In this document: in pieces, positions 7,595-14,859 of the stretch | Numbering within the stretch: position 1 is the stretch's first letter | How the letters are laid out: the number at the start of each line of letters is the position of its first letter | Source: Deltaproteobacteria bacterium | Lineage (GTDB): Bacteria; Myxococcota_A; UBA796; UBA2385 | Assembly: GCA_003694325.1 (NCBI GenBank) | Contig: RFKJ01000378.1 | Coordinates: 1 to 17,521, forward strand | Length of the DNA stretch: 17,521 nt | Direction: 5' to 3' | Program-made: the position numbers and the translations under genes | Notes under the pieces: generated by a model | Database searches by the model: none | Seen by the model: the letters and a program-made list of their open reading frames with translations, nothing else | Told to the model about the DNA's origin: nothing

Positions 7595-8251
7595 CTAGCC
7601 CGCGTGCTTGCGCATCTTGCGGACGATCTCCTGGCCGCACCAATCGGCCACCGCGTCGAAGGCCGCCTGGATCTCCTCGTCGGTCAGGGCGTCGATCTGG
7701 GCCCGGTTGTTGACCAGGTCGAGCGCCTGGCTGATCTCGGAGGGGTAGCCGGCGGCCGTGTCGCAGGTCGTGCGGGCGCTGTAGACGCGCTCGGCCCCCT
7801 TGTAGATGCGCACCCGGATGTCGTACTTGAACGACGCCTGGGCGCCGAGGTACGGAGCCTCCATGCCGTAGCTGAGCACCTCCAACTGGACACGGGCGGC
7901 GCCGCCGTCCTCGACGTAGGGGAAGGGGGGGCCGCCGTCGAGCGTCCGGGCGAAGCCGTGCTCCAGCGCCGCGTTGGTGCGCTCGATGTCCACGGCCGAC
8001 GCGATCCGGGTCCCCACCTGGATCTCGTTGACCGCCTGGCTGATGTTGACCGCGGTGTCGACGATGTCGGCGACGAGCCCCTCGCCGCTGTCCAGCCGGC
8101 CCAGGTACACCGACGGGCCGCCGGTCGTGAGCACCTGGACATCCACCGACTCGATGGTCGGCGCGTACTTCTTGAACTTCGCGTGGCAGCCGGGCCCCAC
8201 GACGAGGGCCGACAGGAGCATGGCGGGCAGCCACCGGGACATCTGGCGCAT
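7595..8251 (-). CDS. Lipoprotein of unknown family, 218 aa
   Basis: ATG 8249-8251 is preceded by an excellent ribosome-binding site, GGAGG. The N-terminus MRQMSRWLPAMLLSALVVGPGC is a signal peptide with probable lipid attachment at Cys22, although GPGC is not an ideal lipobox. The mature part mixes strands and helices (SVDVQVLTTGG, VQLEVLSYG, KYDIRVRIYKGAERVYSA) and ends with a basic helix, EIVRKMRKHAG. Cys163 and Cys205 could form a disulfide. The overall look resembles outer-membrane-associated auxiliary lipoproteins, but I cannot name a family. It is the first gene of an operon with the DsbD-like protein, which could act on its cysteines. Confidence 0.8.
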   Translation of the reverse strand: MRQMSRWLPAMLLSALVVGPGCHAKFKKYAPTIESVDVQVLTTGGPSVYLGRLDSGEGLVADIVDTAVNISQAVNEIQVGTRIASAVDIERTNAALEHGFARTLDGGPPFPYVEDGGAARVQLEVLSYGMEAPYLGAQASFKYDIRVRIYKGAERVYSARTTCDTAAGYPSEISQALDLVNNRAQIDALTDEEIQAAFDAVADWCGQEIVRKMRKHAG

Positions 8252-8358
8252 ACATCCTCCAGGAAGGCTCGGGAGACGAGCGGAGGGGGCGTATATTCGA
8301 TTCGACCGGCGCCACGACGCGGGCCCCCACCGGCGATCCGCCGGGATACCGCGAGGGC
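8252..8358. promoter_or_regulatory. Divergent promoter region with an AT-rich core
   Basis: This 107-bp gap separates the divergently oriented lipoprotein operon and the radical SAM gene. In otherwise GC-rich DNA, GTATATTCGATTCG (8291-8304) stands out, with TATATT at 8292-8297 as a -10 candidate; TTCGATTCGA also contains a short direct repeat. No matching -35 box is convincing on either strand, so I cannot say which gene it serves. Confidence 0.3.
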
Positions 8359-9222
8359 ATGGCCCCGCGCACCCTCGACTTCCGCGACCACCGCCGCGAG
8401 CTGGACGACAACCGCTACGTCTACGCGGTGGTGTCCCGCCGCTCGCGCGGCTTGAGCATCGGGATCAACCTCAACCCCGACAAGGTCTGCAACTTCGCCT
8501 GCCCCTACTGCCAGGTGGATCGCCGCACCCCGGGGGATGGCCGGGCGGTGGATCCCGCCCGCCTCGAGGCCGAGCTGGACCACCTGCTCGGCCTCGTCGC
8601 CTCGGGGCGCCTGTGGACGGTGGCGCCGTTCTCGACCGCGGCGCCGGCGCTGCGCCGGGTCAACGACATCGCCTGGGCCGGGGACGGGGAGCCGACCACC
8701 AGCGCAGCCTTCGCCGACAGCATCGGGATTGTCGACCGCCTGCGGCGACGCCACGGCCTCTCCAGCGTCTCCCTGCACCTGCTGACCAACGCCACCCTGC
8801 TTCATCGGCCCACCGTCGCCGCGGCCCTCGACCGGTTCACCGAGGCGGGCGGCGTGATCTGGGGCAAGCTCGACGCCGGCACCCAGGCCTGCTTCGAGCG
8901 GGTCGACGGCACCACCCTGCCCCTGTCCCGGGTGGTCTCGAACCTCGCCCTGGCGGCCCGTCGCTGGCGACTGGTGCTGCAATGCATGTTCGTGCGATGG
9001 GAGGGCGTGGATCCTACCGACGACGAGGTCTCCGCCTGGGCCGACCGCATCGCCGAGATCCTCGACGCCGGCGGACGGATCGAGCAGGTCCAGGTCTACT
9101 CCGTCGCCCGCCGGCCGGCCGATCCGCGCGTCGCTCCGGTCCCCGCCAGCCGCCTCGAAGAGATCGCCGCGGCGGCGCGCGCCCTCGGCGTCGACGCCGT
9201 CGTATATCCCGGGGTCGCCTGA
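8359..9222 (+). CDS. Radical SAM protein, COG0731 (Tyw1-like) type
   Basis: This 287-aa protein has the [4Fe-4S]-binding motif C44-NFA-C48-PY-C51 (CxxxCxxC) that activates S-adenosylmethionine. The flanking text (RDHRRELDDNRYVY, then SIGINLNPDKVCNFACPYCQVDR) is characteristic of a bacterial group annotated as Tyw1-like or wyosine-synthetase-related radical SAM proteins. The SAM-contacting GEPT motif is at 110-113 (WAGDGEPTTS). Bacteria do not make wyosine, so the real reaction is unknown. It is cytoplasmic, and its full length suggests an intact enzyme. The start ATG 8359 matches the usual family N-terminus, although GAGG lies only about 2 nt upstream. The gene diverges from the lipoprotein operon and is followed by a 132-bp gap. 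Confidence 0.88.
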   Translation: MAPRTLDFRDHRRELDDNRYVYAVVSRRSRGLSIGINLNPDKVCNFACPYCQVDRRTPGDGRAVDPARLEAELDHLLGLVASGRLWTVAPFSTAAPALRRVNDIAWAGDGEPTTSAAFADSIGIVDRLRRRHGLSSVSLHLLTNATLLHRPTVAAALDRFTEAGGVIWGKLDAGTQACFERVDGTTLPLSRVVSNLALAARRWRLVLQCMFVRWEGVDPTDDEVSAWADRIAEILDAGGRIEQVQVYSVARRPADPRVAPVPASRLEEIAAAARALGVDAVVYPGVA

Positions 9223-9354
9223 GGGCCGTTGCACCGGGCTTGCGCAGGGCGGCGCTGGCCGCAGCCCGACCCGCACAATAGGCAGCCGCGCTCCATCCCG
9301 GGCCGAGCGGACCTCTCGGAGACGCTCGACCCCCCATCCGACCCGGGAGTCCCC
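9223..9354. other. Intergenic leader before the PPIase operon
   Basis: No gene fits here. CACAAT at 9274-9279 is the only plausible -10-like element, and no good -35 box precedes it. The end of the gap carries GGGAG (9345-9349), the ribosome-binding site for GTG 9355. A promoter for the three-gene operon at 9355-12387 should lie here, but the sequence does not single it out. Confidence 0.25.
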
Positions 9355-10287
9355 GTGTTCCGTCGTCCGCTGTTCCTGGGCCTCGCCGCCCTGTTCGCCC
9401 TCGCCGCCTGCCAGCAGCCCCCCGCCGAACCCCCGGTGCCCGGCGAGATGGAGCGCACCGGCACGGTGCTGAAGATGGTCAACGGCAAGCCGGTGACCCA
9501 GGACATGCTCGATGCGATGATCGCCCAGCTCCCCGAGCAGCTCCGGGCGCAGCTCGAAGCCACCGGCCAGATGAACCAGATGGCCGAGCAGCTCGTGATC
9601 CAGGAGATCCTCTACCAGAAGGCCATCGAGGCCGGCCTGCACAAGGACCCCGAGGTGCAGCGCGCCCTGGCCATCGTCGAGCGCTCCACCCTGGCCGACC
9701 AGATGATCCGCCGCGAGGTGGAGAAGCGCATCACCGACGAGGCCATCCAGAAGTGGTACGACGACCACGCCGTCCAGTTCGCCCGGCCCCAGGTCAAGCT
9801 GGCCCACATCATGGTCCAGACCGAAGACGAGGCCAAGGCCATCAAGGCCCAGCTCGACGCCGGCGCCGACTTCGCCACCCTCGCCCGGGAGAAGAGCCAG
9901 GACCCGCGTACCAAGAACGACGGCGGCGAGATCGGCTGGGTGCGGGCCAAGGACATCGGCCCGCTCGGCGCGGCCATCGAAGGGGCCGAGAAGGGCACGA
10001 TCGCCGGACCGGTGAGCAGCGGCCGGGCCTGGCACATCCTCAAGGTGCTGGACACCCGCGACAAGACCCCCCTGGAGGAGGTGCGGGACCAGATCATCGA
10101 CCAGCTCAAGAACGAGCTGGCCGACGAGTACATCAAGGAGGTCAAGGAGAGCGCCACCATCGTCGACGGCGCCGGAGGGGCGACGGTCACCCCCGAGCCG
10201 GCTGCCGGGGGCGCGGCGCCCCAGCCGGACGCCGCCGGCGACCCGCCCGCCAACCCCCCCGCCGGGGGCGACGAGGGCGGCCAGTGA
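9355..10287 (+). CDS. Parvulin-type peptidyl-prolyl isomerase lipoprotein
   Basis: This 310-aa periplasmic folding factor uses GTG 9355, with GGGAG about 6 nt upstream. The start yields the lipoprotein signal MFRRPLFLGLAALFALAAC with lipid Cys19; an upstream ATG in the same frame would bury this signal. Residues about 38-140 resemble the SurA/PpiC N-terminal chaperone region (VNGKPVTQDMLDAMIAQLP, then long helices). A PpiC-like PPIase domain follows (about 145-233: VKLAHIMVQTEDEA, then GGEIGWV, then GRAWHILKVLDTR). The C-terminal 40 residues are a Pro/Gly/Ala-rich disordered tail. The protein probably assists outer-membrane or exported proteins. Its TGA overlaps the GTG start of the next gene. 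Confidence 0.9.
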   Translation: MFRRPLFLGLAALFALAACQQPPAEPPVPGEMERTGTVLKMVNGKPVTQDMLDAMIAQLPEQLRAQLEATGQMNQMAEQLVIQEILYQKAIEAGLHKDPEVQRALAIVERSTLADQMIRREVEKRITDEAIQKWYDDHAVQFARPQVKLAHIMVQTEDEAKAIKAQLDAGADFATLAREKSQDPRTKNDGGEIGWVRAKDIGPLGAAIEGAEKGTIAGPVSSGRAWHILKVLDTRDKTPLEEVRDQIIDQLKNELADEYIKEVKESATIVDGAGGATVTPEPAAGGAAPQPDAAGDPPANPPAGGDEGGQ

Positions 10288-11099
10288 GCGAGCGTCGCTG
10301 GGCGCTGATCCTCGGAGCATCCTCCGGGTTCGGTGCCGCCTGTGCCCGGGCGCTGGCGGCGGCGGGCTACGACATCCTCGGCGTACACCTCGACCGCCGC
10401 GCGGCCATGGAGGCGGTGGACGCCCTGGTGGCCGACCTCCGGTCCACCGGGCGGTCGGTGCGCTACTTCAACACCAACGCCGCCGCCGATGACAAGCGGG
10501 CCGCGGTGATCGACGAGATCGCCGCCCTGCTGCAGGAGGAGGGAGGCTCCGTCGAGGTGTTCCTCCACAGCCTCGCCTTCGGCACCCTGACCCGGTTCAT
10601 CCCCCAACCGGCCGAGGTCGAAGCCGGGGGGCGGGCCGCTCGGGGCGTGACCCGCCGGCAGCTCGAGATGACGCTCGACGTCATGGCCAACAGCCTGGTC
10701 TACTGGACCCAGGATCTCGTATTGCGGGGCCTGATGGGCGAGGGCGGGCGCATCTTCTCCCTCAGCAGCAGCGGCAGCCACCGGGTCATGCCCCACTACG
10801 GGCCGGTGAGCGCCGCCAAGGCCGCCCTGGAGAGCCACAGCCGGCAGCTCGCCTGCGAGCTGGCGAGTCGTGGCATCACCGTCAACGTCCTGATGCCCGG
10901 GGTGACCGACACCCCGGCGCTGCGCCGGATCCCGGGGCACGAGGCCCTCATGGAGCGCGCCCGGGCGGCCAACCCCTTCGGCCGGCTGACCACCCCCGAA
11001 GACGTCGCCGACTGCCTCGTGGCGCTGTGCGGCCCGGGCACCCGCTGGCTGACCGGCGAGGTGATCCGGGTCGATGGCGGTGAAGATGTCATGGGCTAG
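10284..11099 (+). CDS. Short-chain reductase, enoyl-ACP reductase (FabI/FabL)-like
   Basis: This 271-aa SDR enzyme starts at GTG 10284, overlapping the preceding stop by 4 nt. The Rossmann cofactor motif is GASSGFG (11-17). The catalytic pair is Tyr172 and Lys179 with spacing Y-x6-K (HYGPVSAAKAALES), the signature of enoyl-ACP reductases; ordinary SDRs have Y-x3-K. FLHSLAFG (93-100) and the C-terminal part (GVTDTPALRRIPGHE, later TGEVIRVDGG) look most like B. subtilis-type FabL. The predicted role is NAD(P)H reduction of enoyl thioesters in fatty-acid synthesis; another Y-x6-K reductase remains possible. There is extra Arg/Gly-rich sequence at about 104-124. The gene lies between two lipoprotein genes, with overlaps on both sides. 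Confidence 0.83.
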   Translation: MSERRWALILGASSGFGAACARALAAAGYDILGVHLDRRAAMEAVDALVADLRSTGRSVRYFNTNAAADDKRAAVIDEIAALLQEEGGSVEVFLHSLAFGTLTRFIPQPAEVEAGGRAARGVTRRQLEMTLDVMANSLVYWTQDLVLRGLMGEGGRIFSLSSSGSHRVMPHYGPVSAAKAALESHSRQLACELASRGITVNVLMPGVTDTPALRRIPGHEALMERARAANPFGRLTTPEDVADCLVALCGPGTRWLTGEVIRVDGGEDVMG

Positions 11100-12387
11100 C
11101 CCGCTGCTGCTGCTGCTCGCCTGCAGCGGCAGCGGCGACCCCGACGCGCCGGGCGACGGCGTGGGCTCGGTGTCCGCCGACGGCGGCGCGCACGACGGCG
11201 GCGCCACCGACGGGGGAGGCGCCGACGGGGGGTCCGGGGACGGCGGCTCCGGCACCGGGGGCGTCTCGGCCGACGAGCTGCTGTTCCGGCAGGCCGTCAA
11301 CGGCGAGGTGGACCCCGCCGAGGCCCTGGCGACCATCGCCAACCGCGACGGCCTGCCGGTGCAGACCGCGACCGGGTCCTTCCTGTTCGGGTGCCTCTGC
11401 GGGGACGGCGACTGGTTCCTCGCCGGAGACCACGAGGGCTGGGTCGGCCAGCCCATGCAGCGCGCCGGCGCCCTCTCCTGGATCGAGGTCGACATCGCCG
11501 ACCCGGTCGACAGCCTCTACAAGTTCACCGACGGTGGGGATGTCTGGCAGGCCGACCCGCTCTCCCGCCGCTACGACTACGACGAGTTCGGCGAGTACAG
11601 CCTGGTGCGCGCCTCCGCCGCCCACCTCGAGCGGTGGTTCGACATCGGCGGCAAGGGCCTGCAGCCCCGCCGCCTGCGGGTCCGGGTGCCCGACGGCGGC
11701 GTGTTCACCCATGCCCTCTACGCCCAGGACGGCAACAACCTGTTCGATCCCGACGCCATCAACGGCGGCTGGCACCTCCAGGACAGCCTGCCCGACGGGA
11801 TCCTGGTGGTCGGCATCGACAACACCGTCGACCGGATGGAGGAATACACCCACTGCGAGGACCGGATCCACGGCACCTCCTACGGCGGGTGGGGCGACGC
11901 CTACGCCGACTTCATCGGCGAGATCGTGCGCCCGATGATGGACGCCGCCTATGGCCCGGCCGACACCTACGGGATCATGGGCAGCTCGCTGGGCGGGCTC
12001 ATCAGCTACCACGTCGCCGACCGGCAGCCCGACGACTGGGACATGGTGATCAGCATGTCCGGCACGATGGGGTGGGGCTCCATCGAGCTGCACAACCCCA
12101 CCATGCCCGAGATCTGGTCCGGGCGCGGCCACCGCCCCATGGTGCTGTACCTGGACTCGGGCGGCGGAGGGACCTGCACCGACAGCGATGGGGACGGCGT
12201 CCCCGACGATGACCCCACCGCCTCCGACAACTACTGCGAAAACGCCTGGTTCCGCGACATCCTGGCCGAGCAGGGCTACGAGTTCGACGTCGACCTGTTC
12301 CACTGGCACGAGCCCGGCGCCCCCCACAACGAGCAGGCCTGGGGCGCGCGGGTGTGGCGACCGCTCGACATCTTCGCCAACCTGTAG
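11074..12387 (+). CDS. Lipoprotein esterase, esterase D / Fes-like alpha/beta hydrolase
   Basis: This 437-aa protein begins inside the SDR gene. ATG 11074 gives MAVKMSWASPLLLLLAC with a basic n-region and lipid Cys17; ATG 11086, preceded by GGTGAAG, is a close alternative. A Gly/Asp-rich linker (about 22-63) spaces the body from the membrane. A beta-rich N-terminal domain (about 98-180, FLFGCLCGDGDWFLAGDHEGW) resembles the immunoglobulin-like domain of enterochelin-esterase-type enzymes. The hydrolase domain follows with LYAQDGNNLFD and the nucleophile elbow G303-S-S305-L-G307. Candidate acid and base are Asp361 (LYLDSGGG) and His418 (GAPHNEQAW). Between them, DSDGDGVPDDD (370-380) is a thrombospondin type-3/EF-hand-like calcium loop. 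The substrate is unknown. It probably acts at the cell surface or in the periplasm. Confidence 0.85.
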   Translation: MAVKMSWASPLLLLLACSGSGDPDAPGDGVGSVSADGGAHDGGATDGGGADGGSGDGGSGTGGVSADELLFRQAVNGEVDPAEALATIANRDGLPVQTATGSFLFGCLCGDGDWFLAGDHEGWVGQPMQRAGALSWIEVDIADPVDSLYKFTDGGDVWQADPLSRRYDYDEFGEYSLVRASAAHLERWFDIGGKGLQPRRLRVRVPDGGVFTHALYAQDGNNLFDPDAINGGWHLQDSLPDGILVVGIDNTVDRMEEYTHCEDRIHGTSYGGWGDAYADFIGEIVRPMMDAAYGPADTYGIMGSSLGGLISYHVADRQPDDWDMVISMSGTMGWGSIELHNPTMPEIWSGRGHRPMVLYLDSGGGGTCTDSDGDGVPDDDPTASDNYCENAWFRDILAEQGYEFDVDLFHWHEPGAPHNEQAWGARVWRPLDIFANL

Positions 12388-12394
12388 GTTCGGC

Positions 12395-12466
12395 ACCCCT
12401 GCTCGCCCGGAACCCCTGCTCGCCCGGAACCCCTGCTCGCCCGGAACCCCTGCTCGCCCGGAACCC
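12395..12466. repeat. 17-bp tandem repeat, four perfect copies
   Basis: The unit ACCCCTGCTCGCCCGGA occurs at 12395-12411, 12412-12428, 12429-12445 and 12446-12462, then ACCC starts a fifth. It begins 8 nt after the stop of the esterase gene and ends just before a strong hairpin. Perfect copies suggest slippage. It is not a CRISPR array because there are no spacers. Confidence 0.92.
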
Positions 12467-12473
12467 GGGCGGG

Positions 12474-12494
12474 ACGCGGCCGTGGGGGCCGCGT
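12474..12494 (+). terminator. Strong hairpin after the esterase operon
   Basis: ACGCGGCC and GGCCGCGT form a perfect 8-bp stem around the loop GTGGG. It lies 87 nt downstream of the esterase stop and 67 nt upstream of the next start. The following bases (GTTCCTCG) are only mildly T-rich, so intrinsic termination is uncertain. It may instead pause polymerase or protect the mRNA end. Confidence 0.45.
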
Positions 12495-12561
12495 GTTCCT
12501 CGCCCACCGTCGCGTACCGTTCCCCTGCGGGTCCGGTTACGAGCGCGAATCTGGAGAACCC

Positions 12562-13674
12562 ATGCCCAAGCTCATCACCGCAGGCCTCGGCCTGCTCCTC
12601 GCCCTGCCCGCCTGTGACACCCAGGACGCCGGCGCCGGCGCTCCCCAGGCGACGCAGACCACGGCGGCCGCTCCCCAGCAGACGGCCGCCGCCGCGGCGA
12701 CGACCCAAGCCTCCGGCCTGACCGACGACGCCGTGGTCGCAAGCTGGGACGGCGGCAACGTCACCTACGGGGACCTCAAGAACCAGATCGGCTCCCACCT
12801 CATCCAGATGGAGGTGGAGTACCTCACCAACCGCTACCAGACCGAGAGCCAGGCCGCCGACCAGCTCCTCACCCAGAAGCTCATCGAGGCCGAGGCCGAA
12901 AAGCGCGGGATCTCGCCCGATGACCTGGTGAAGGCCGAGGTCGAGGACAAGACCGAGCCGCCCACCGAGGACGAGATCCAGGAGATCTACCAGGCCATGC
13001 AGCGCCAGCTCCGCGGGAGGCCCCTGGAGGAGGTCCGCGGCCCGATCACCCAGCAGGCGCTGCAGCGCAAGCAGCAGCAGCGGTTCTCGGAGTGGGTCGC
13101 CCAGCTCAAGGAGGCCACCGGCGCCAAGGTGACGGTGCCCTTCCCCGACCTGCCCCGCCTCGACGTGTCCGTCGATGACGACCCGATGATCGGCAACAAG
13201 GACGCGCCGGTGACCATCGTGCAGTTCGCCGAGTACCAGTGCCCCTACTGTGGCCGGGCCAACGACACGATGGAGCGGATCCTGAAGGACTACGACGGCA
13301 AGGTCCGCATGGTCTTCCGCGACTTCCCCCTGTCGTTCCACGATCGGGCCATCCCCGCCGCCATCGCGGCGAACTGCGCCGACAAGCAGGGCAAGTACTG
13401 GGAGATGCACGACCGGCTGATGTCCAACCAGCGGGCGCTGACCGACAGTGACCTGGAGAGCTACGCCAAGGACGCCGGGCTCGACCTCGCCGCCTGGAAC
13501 GAGTGCCGCCAGGACCCGGCCATCGCCGCCGAGATCAACGCCGACATGGAAGCGGGTGCCGCCCTCGGCGTCTCCGGGACGCCGGCCTTCTTCGTCAACG
13601 GCATCATGCTGTCCGGTGCCCTGCCCTACGACATGTTCGCCCAGATCATCGACAAGGAGCTGGGAGAGGGATGA
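12562..13674 (+). CDS. SurA-like/DsbA-like fusion lipoprotein
   Basis: This 370-aa protein starts at ATG 12562, with GGAG about 7 nt upstream. The signal MPKLITAGLGLLLALPAC places the lipid on Cys18. An Ala/Gln/Thr-rich linker follows (about 19-52). Residues about 55-185 are helical and begin VVASWDGGNVTYGDLKNQI, like the start of SurA/PpiC N-terminal chaperone regions. The C-terminal part (about 200-368) is a DsbA-type thioredoxin domain (Thioredoxin_4 group) with the redox motif QCPYC (Cys227, Cys230), cis-proline GTPAFFVNG (Pro341) and a helical insert. Cys272 and Cys315 could form an extra disulfide. It probably catalyses disulfide exchange in the periplasm while holding unfolded clients. 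Its TGA overlaps the ATG of pheS (ATGA). Confidence 0.9.
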   Translation: MPKLITAGLGLLLALPACDTQDAGAGAPQATQTTAAAPQQTAAAAATTQASGLTDDAVVASWDGGNVTYGDLKNQIGSHLIQMEVEYLTNRYQTESQAADQLLTQKLIEAEAEKRGISPDDLVKAEVEDKTEPPTEDEIQEIYQAMQRQLRGRPLEEVRGPITQQALQRKQQQRFSEWVAQLKEATGAKVTVPFPDLPRLDVSVDDDPMIGNKDAPVTIVQFAEYQCPYCGRANDTMERILKDYDGKVRMVFRDFPLSFHDRAIPAAIAANCADKQGKYWEMHDRLMSNQRALTDSDLESYAKDAGLDLAAWNECRQDPAIAAEINADMEAGAALGVSGTPAFFVNGIMLSGALPYDMFAQIIDKELGEG

Positions 13675-14765
13675 GCGACGTCCCCGCCGACCCGATCGCC
13701 GCGGTCCGCGCCGCGTTCCTCCAGGCCGCCGACCAGGCGCCCGACCCCGACCCGGACCGGGAACTGCAGCGGATCGAGGAGCTGCGGGTGCGCTTCCTCG
13801 GCAAGAAGGGCGAGGTCCAGGCCTTGATGCGCCAGCTCGGCCGGCTCGACAAGGCCGACCGGCCCGCCTTCGGGCAGGCGGTCAACCGCCTCAAGGGCGA
13901 GGTGTCGCAGCGGATCGAGCAGCTCCGCGCCGATGCCGAGCGACGGGCGGCGGACGCGGCGCTGGAGGCCGGCTGGCTGGATCCGACCCTGCCGGCCGCG
14001 GCCGCCGGTGCCGCGGTGAGCGGCCTGCCGGCCATGGGCCACCCGCACCCGATCACCCGGATCCTCGACGAGGTCATCGACCACTTCCGGGGGTTGGGCT
14101 TCGCGGTCGCCAGCGGGCCGGAGATCGAGGACGCCTGGCACAACTTCGACGCCCTGAACATCCCCGCCGACCACCCGGCCCGCGACGTGTGGGACACCTT
14201 CTACACGACCCGCGGCGAGATCCCCCGCACGCACACCTCGTCAGTGCAGATCCGGACCATGGAACGCCAGCGGCCGCCCATCCGGATCATCGCCCCCGGG
14301 CGCTGTTTTCGCAACGAGACCGTCGACGCCACCCACCTGGCGGCGTTCAACCAGTGCGAGGGCCTGCTGATCGACCGGGACATCACCCTGGGGCACCTCA
14401 AGGCGACCCTGGAGGGGTGGGTGCACCGGCTGTTCGGCCCCGACGTCCGGACCCGGTTCCGCCCGGCCTTCTACCCCTTCGTCGAGCCGGGCCTCGACCT
14501 GGACGCCCAGTGCTTCTATTGCCACGGCGGCGGCCGGCTCGACGACGGGGCCATGTGCCCGGTCTGCCGCGGCAAGGGCTGGCTGGAGATCATCCCCTGC
14601 GGGATGGTCCACCCCAACGTGCTCCGCAACTGCGGCATCGATCCCGACGAGTGGTCGGGCTTCGCCTTCGGGATGGGCTTCGACCGCCTGGTCATGGCCC
14701 GCTACGGGATCGACGACCTCCGCCGGCTGTACAGCGGGCGCCTGGACCTCGTCCGCCAGTTCTGA
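13671..14765 (+). CDS. pheS: Phenylalanyl-tRNA synthetase alpha subunit
   Basis: This 364-aa class II aminoacyl-tRNA synthetase subunit would pair with PheT to charge tRNA-Phe. ATG 13671 overlaps the preceding stop, with GGGAGAGGG just upstream as ribosome-binding site. The N-terminal coiled-coil region (about 30-100) includes VRFLGKKGEVQALMRQL, as expected for PheS. Motif 1 (HPHPITRILDEVIDHF), GPEIEDAWHNFDALN, motif 2 (APGRCFRNETVDATH) and motif 3 (GFAFGMGFDRLVMARYG) are intact. An insert at about 280-303 (CFYC, then CPVCRGKGW) holds Cys281, 284, 296 and 299, a possible zinc knuckle. Shorter CxxC inserts here occur in PheS of some phyla. No pheT follows: the next gene is on the other strand, which is unusual. 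Confidence 0.97.
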   Translation: MSDVPADPIAAVRAAFLQAADQAPDPDPDRELQRIEELRVRFLGKKGEVQALMRQLGRLDKADRPAFGQAVNRLKGEVSQRIEQLRADAERRAADAALEAGWLDPTLPAAAAGAAVSGLPAMGHPHPITRILDEVIDHFRGLGFAVASGPEIEDAWHNFDALNIPADHPARDVWDTFYTTRGEIPRTHTSSVQIRTMERQRPPIRIIAPGRCFRNETVDATHLAAFNQCEGLLIDRDITLGHLKATLEGWVHRLFGPDVRTRFRPAFYPFVEPGLDLDAQCFYCHGGGRLDDGAMCPVCRGKGWLEIIPCGMVHPNVLRNCGIDPDEWSGFAFGMGFDRLVMARYGIDDLRRLYSGRLDLVRQF

Positions 14766-14776
14766 CGTTGGGACCG

Positions 14777-14793
14777 GGCGCCGCCTCGGCGCC
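14777..14793 (+). terminator. Hairpin downstream of pheS
   Basis: GGCGCCG and CGGCGCC form a perfect 7-bp stem with a CCT loop, 12 nt after the pheS stop. There is no T-run after it. It could end transcription from either of the two convergent genes (stops at 14765 and 14860), but this is only structural evidence. Confidence 0.4.
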
Positions 14794-14859
14794 GGAAGCC
14801 GCCAGGCCGCCCCCGGCCGGAAGCGAGCCGTCGACCGCCGCCCGGCCGGCGAGCGGTGC

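Noticed and set aside
7684..10320. 878-codon open frame on the minus strand
   Set aside because: It covers the radical SAM and PPIase genes on the opposite strand and part of the true lipoprotein in another frame. It shows no domain motifs.
12395..12466. Possible CRISPR array
   Set aside because: The 17-bp units are directly adjacent with no spacers, and no cas genes are present.
11089..13410. 773-codon open frame on the minus strand
   Set aside because: It lies antisense to the esterase and DsbA-like genes, both of which have clear motifs. Its translation is Val/Gly/Leu-rich filler caused by G/C third positions.
14766..14859. Remnant of pheT after pheS
   Set aside because: None of the frames shows PheT-like sequence. 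The gap is only 94 bp and contains a hairpin.
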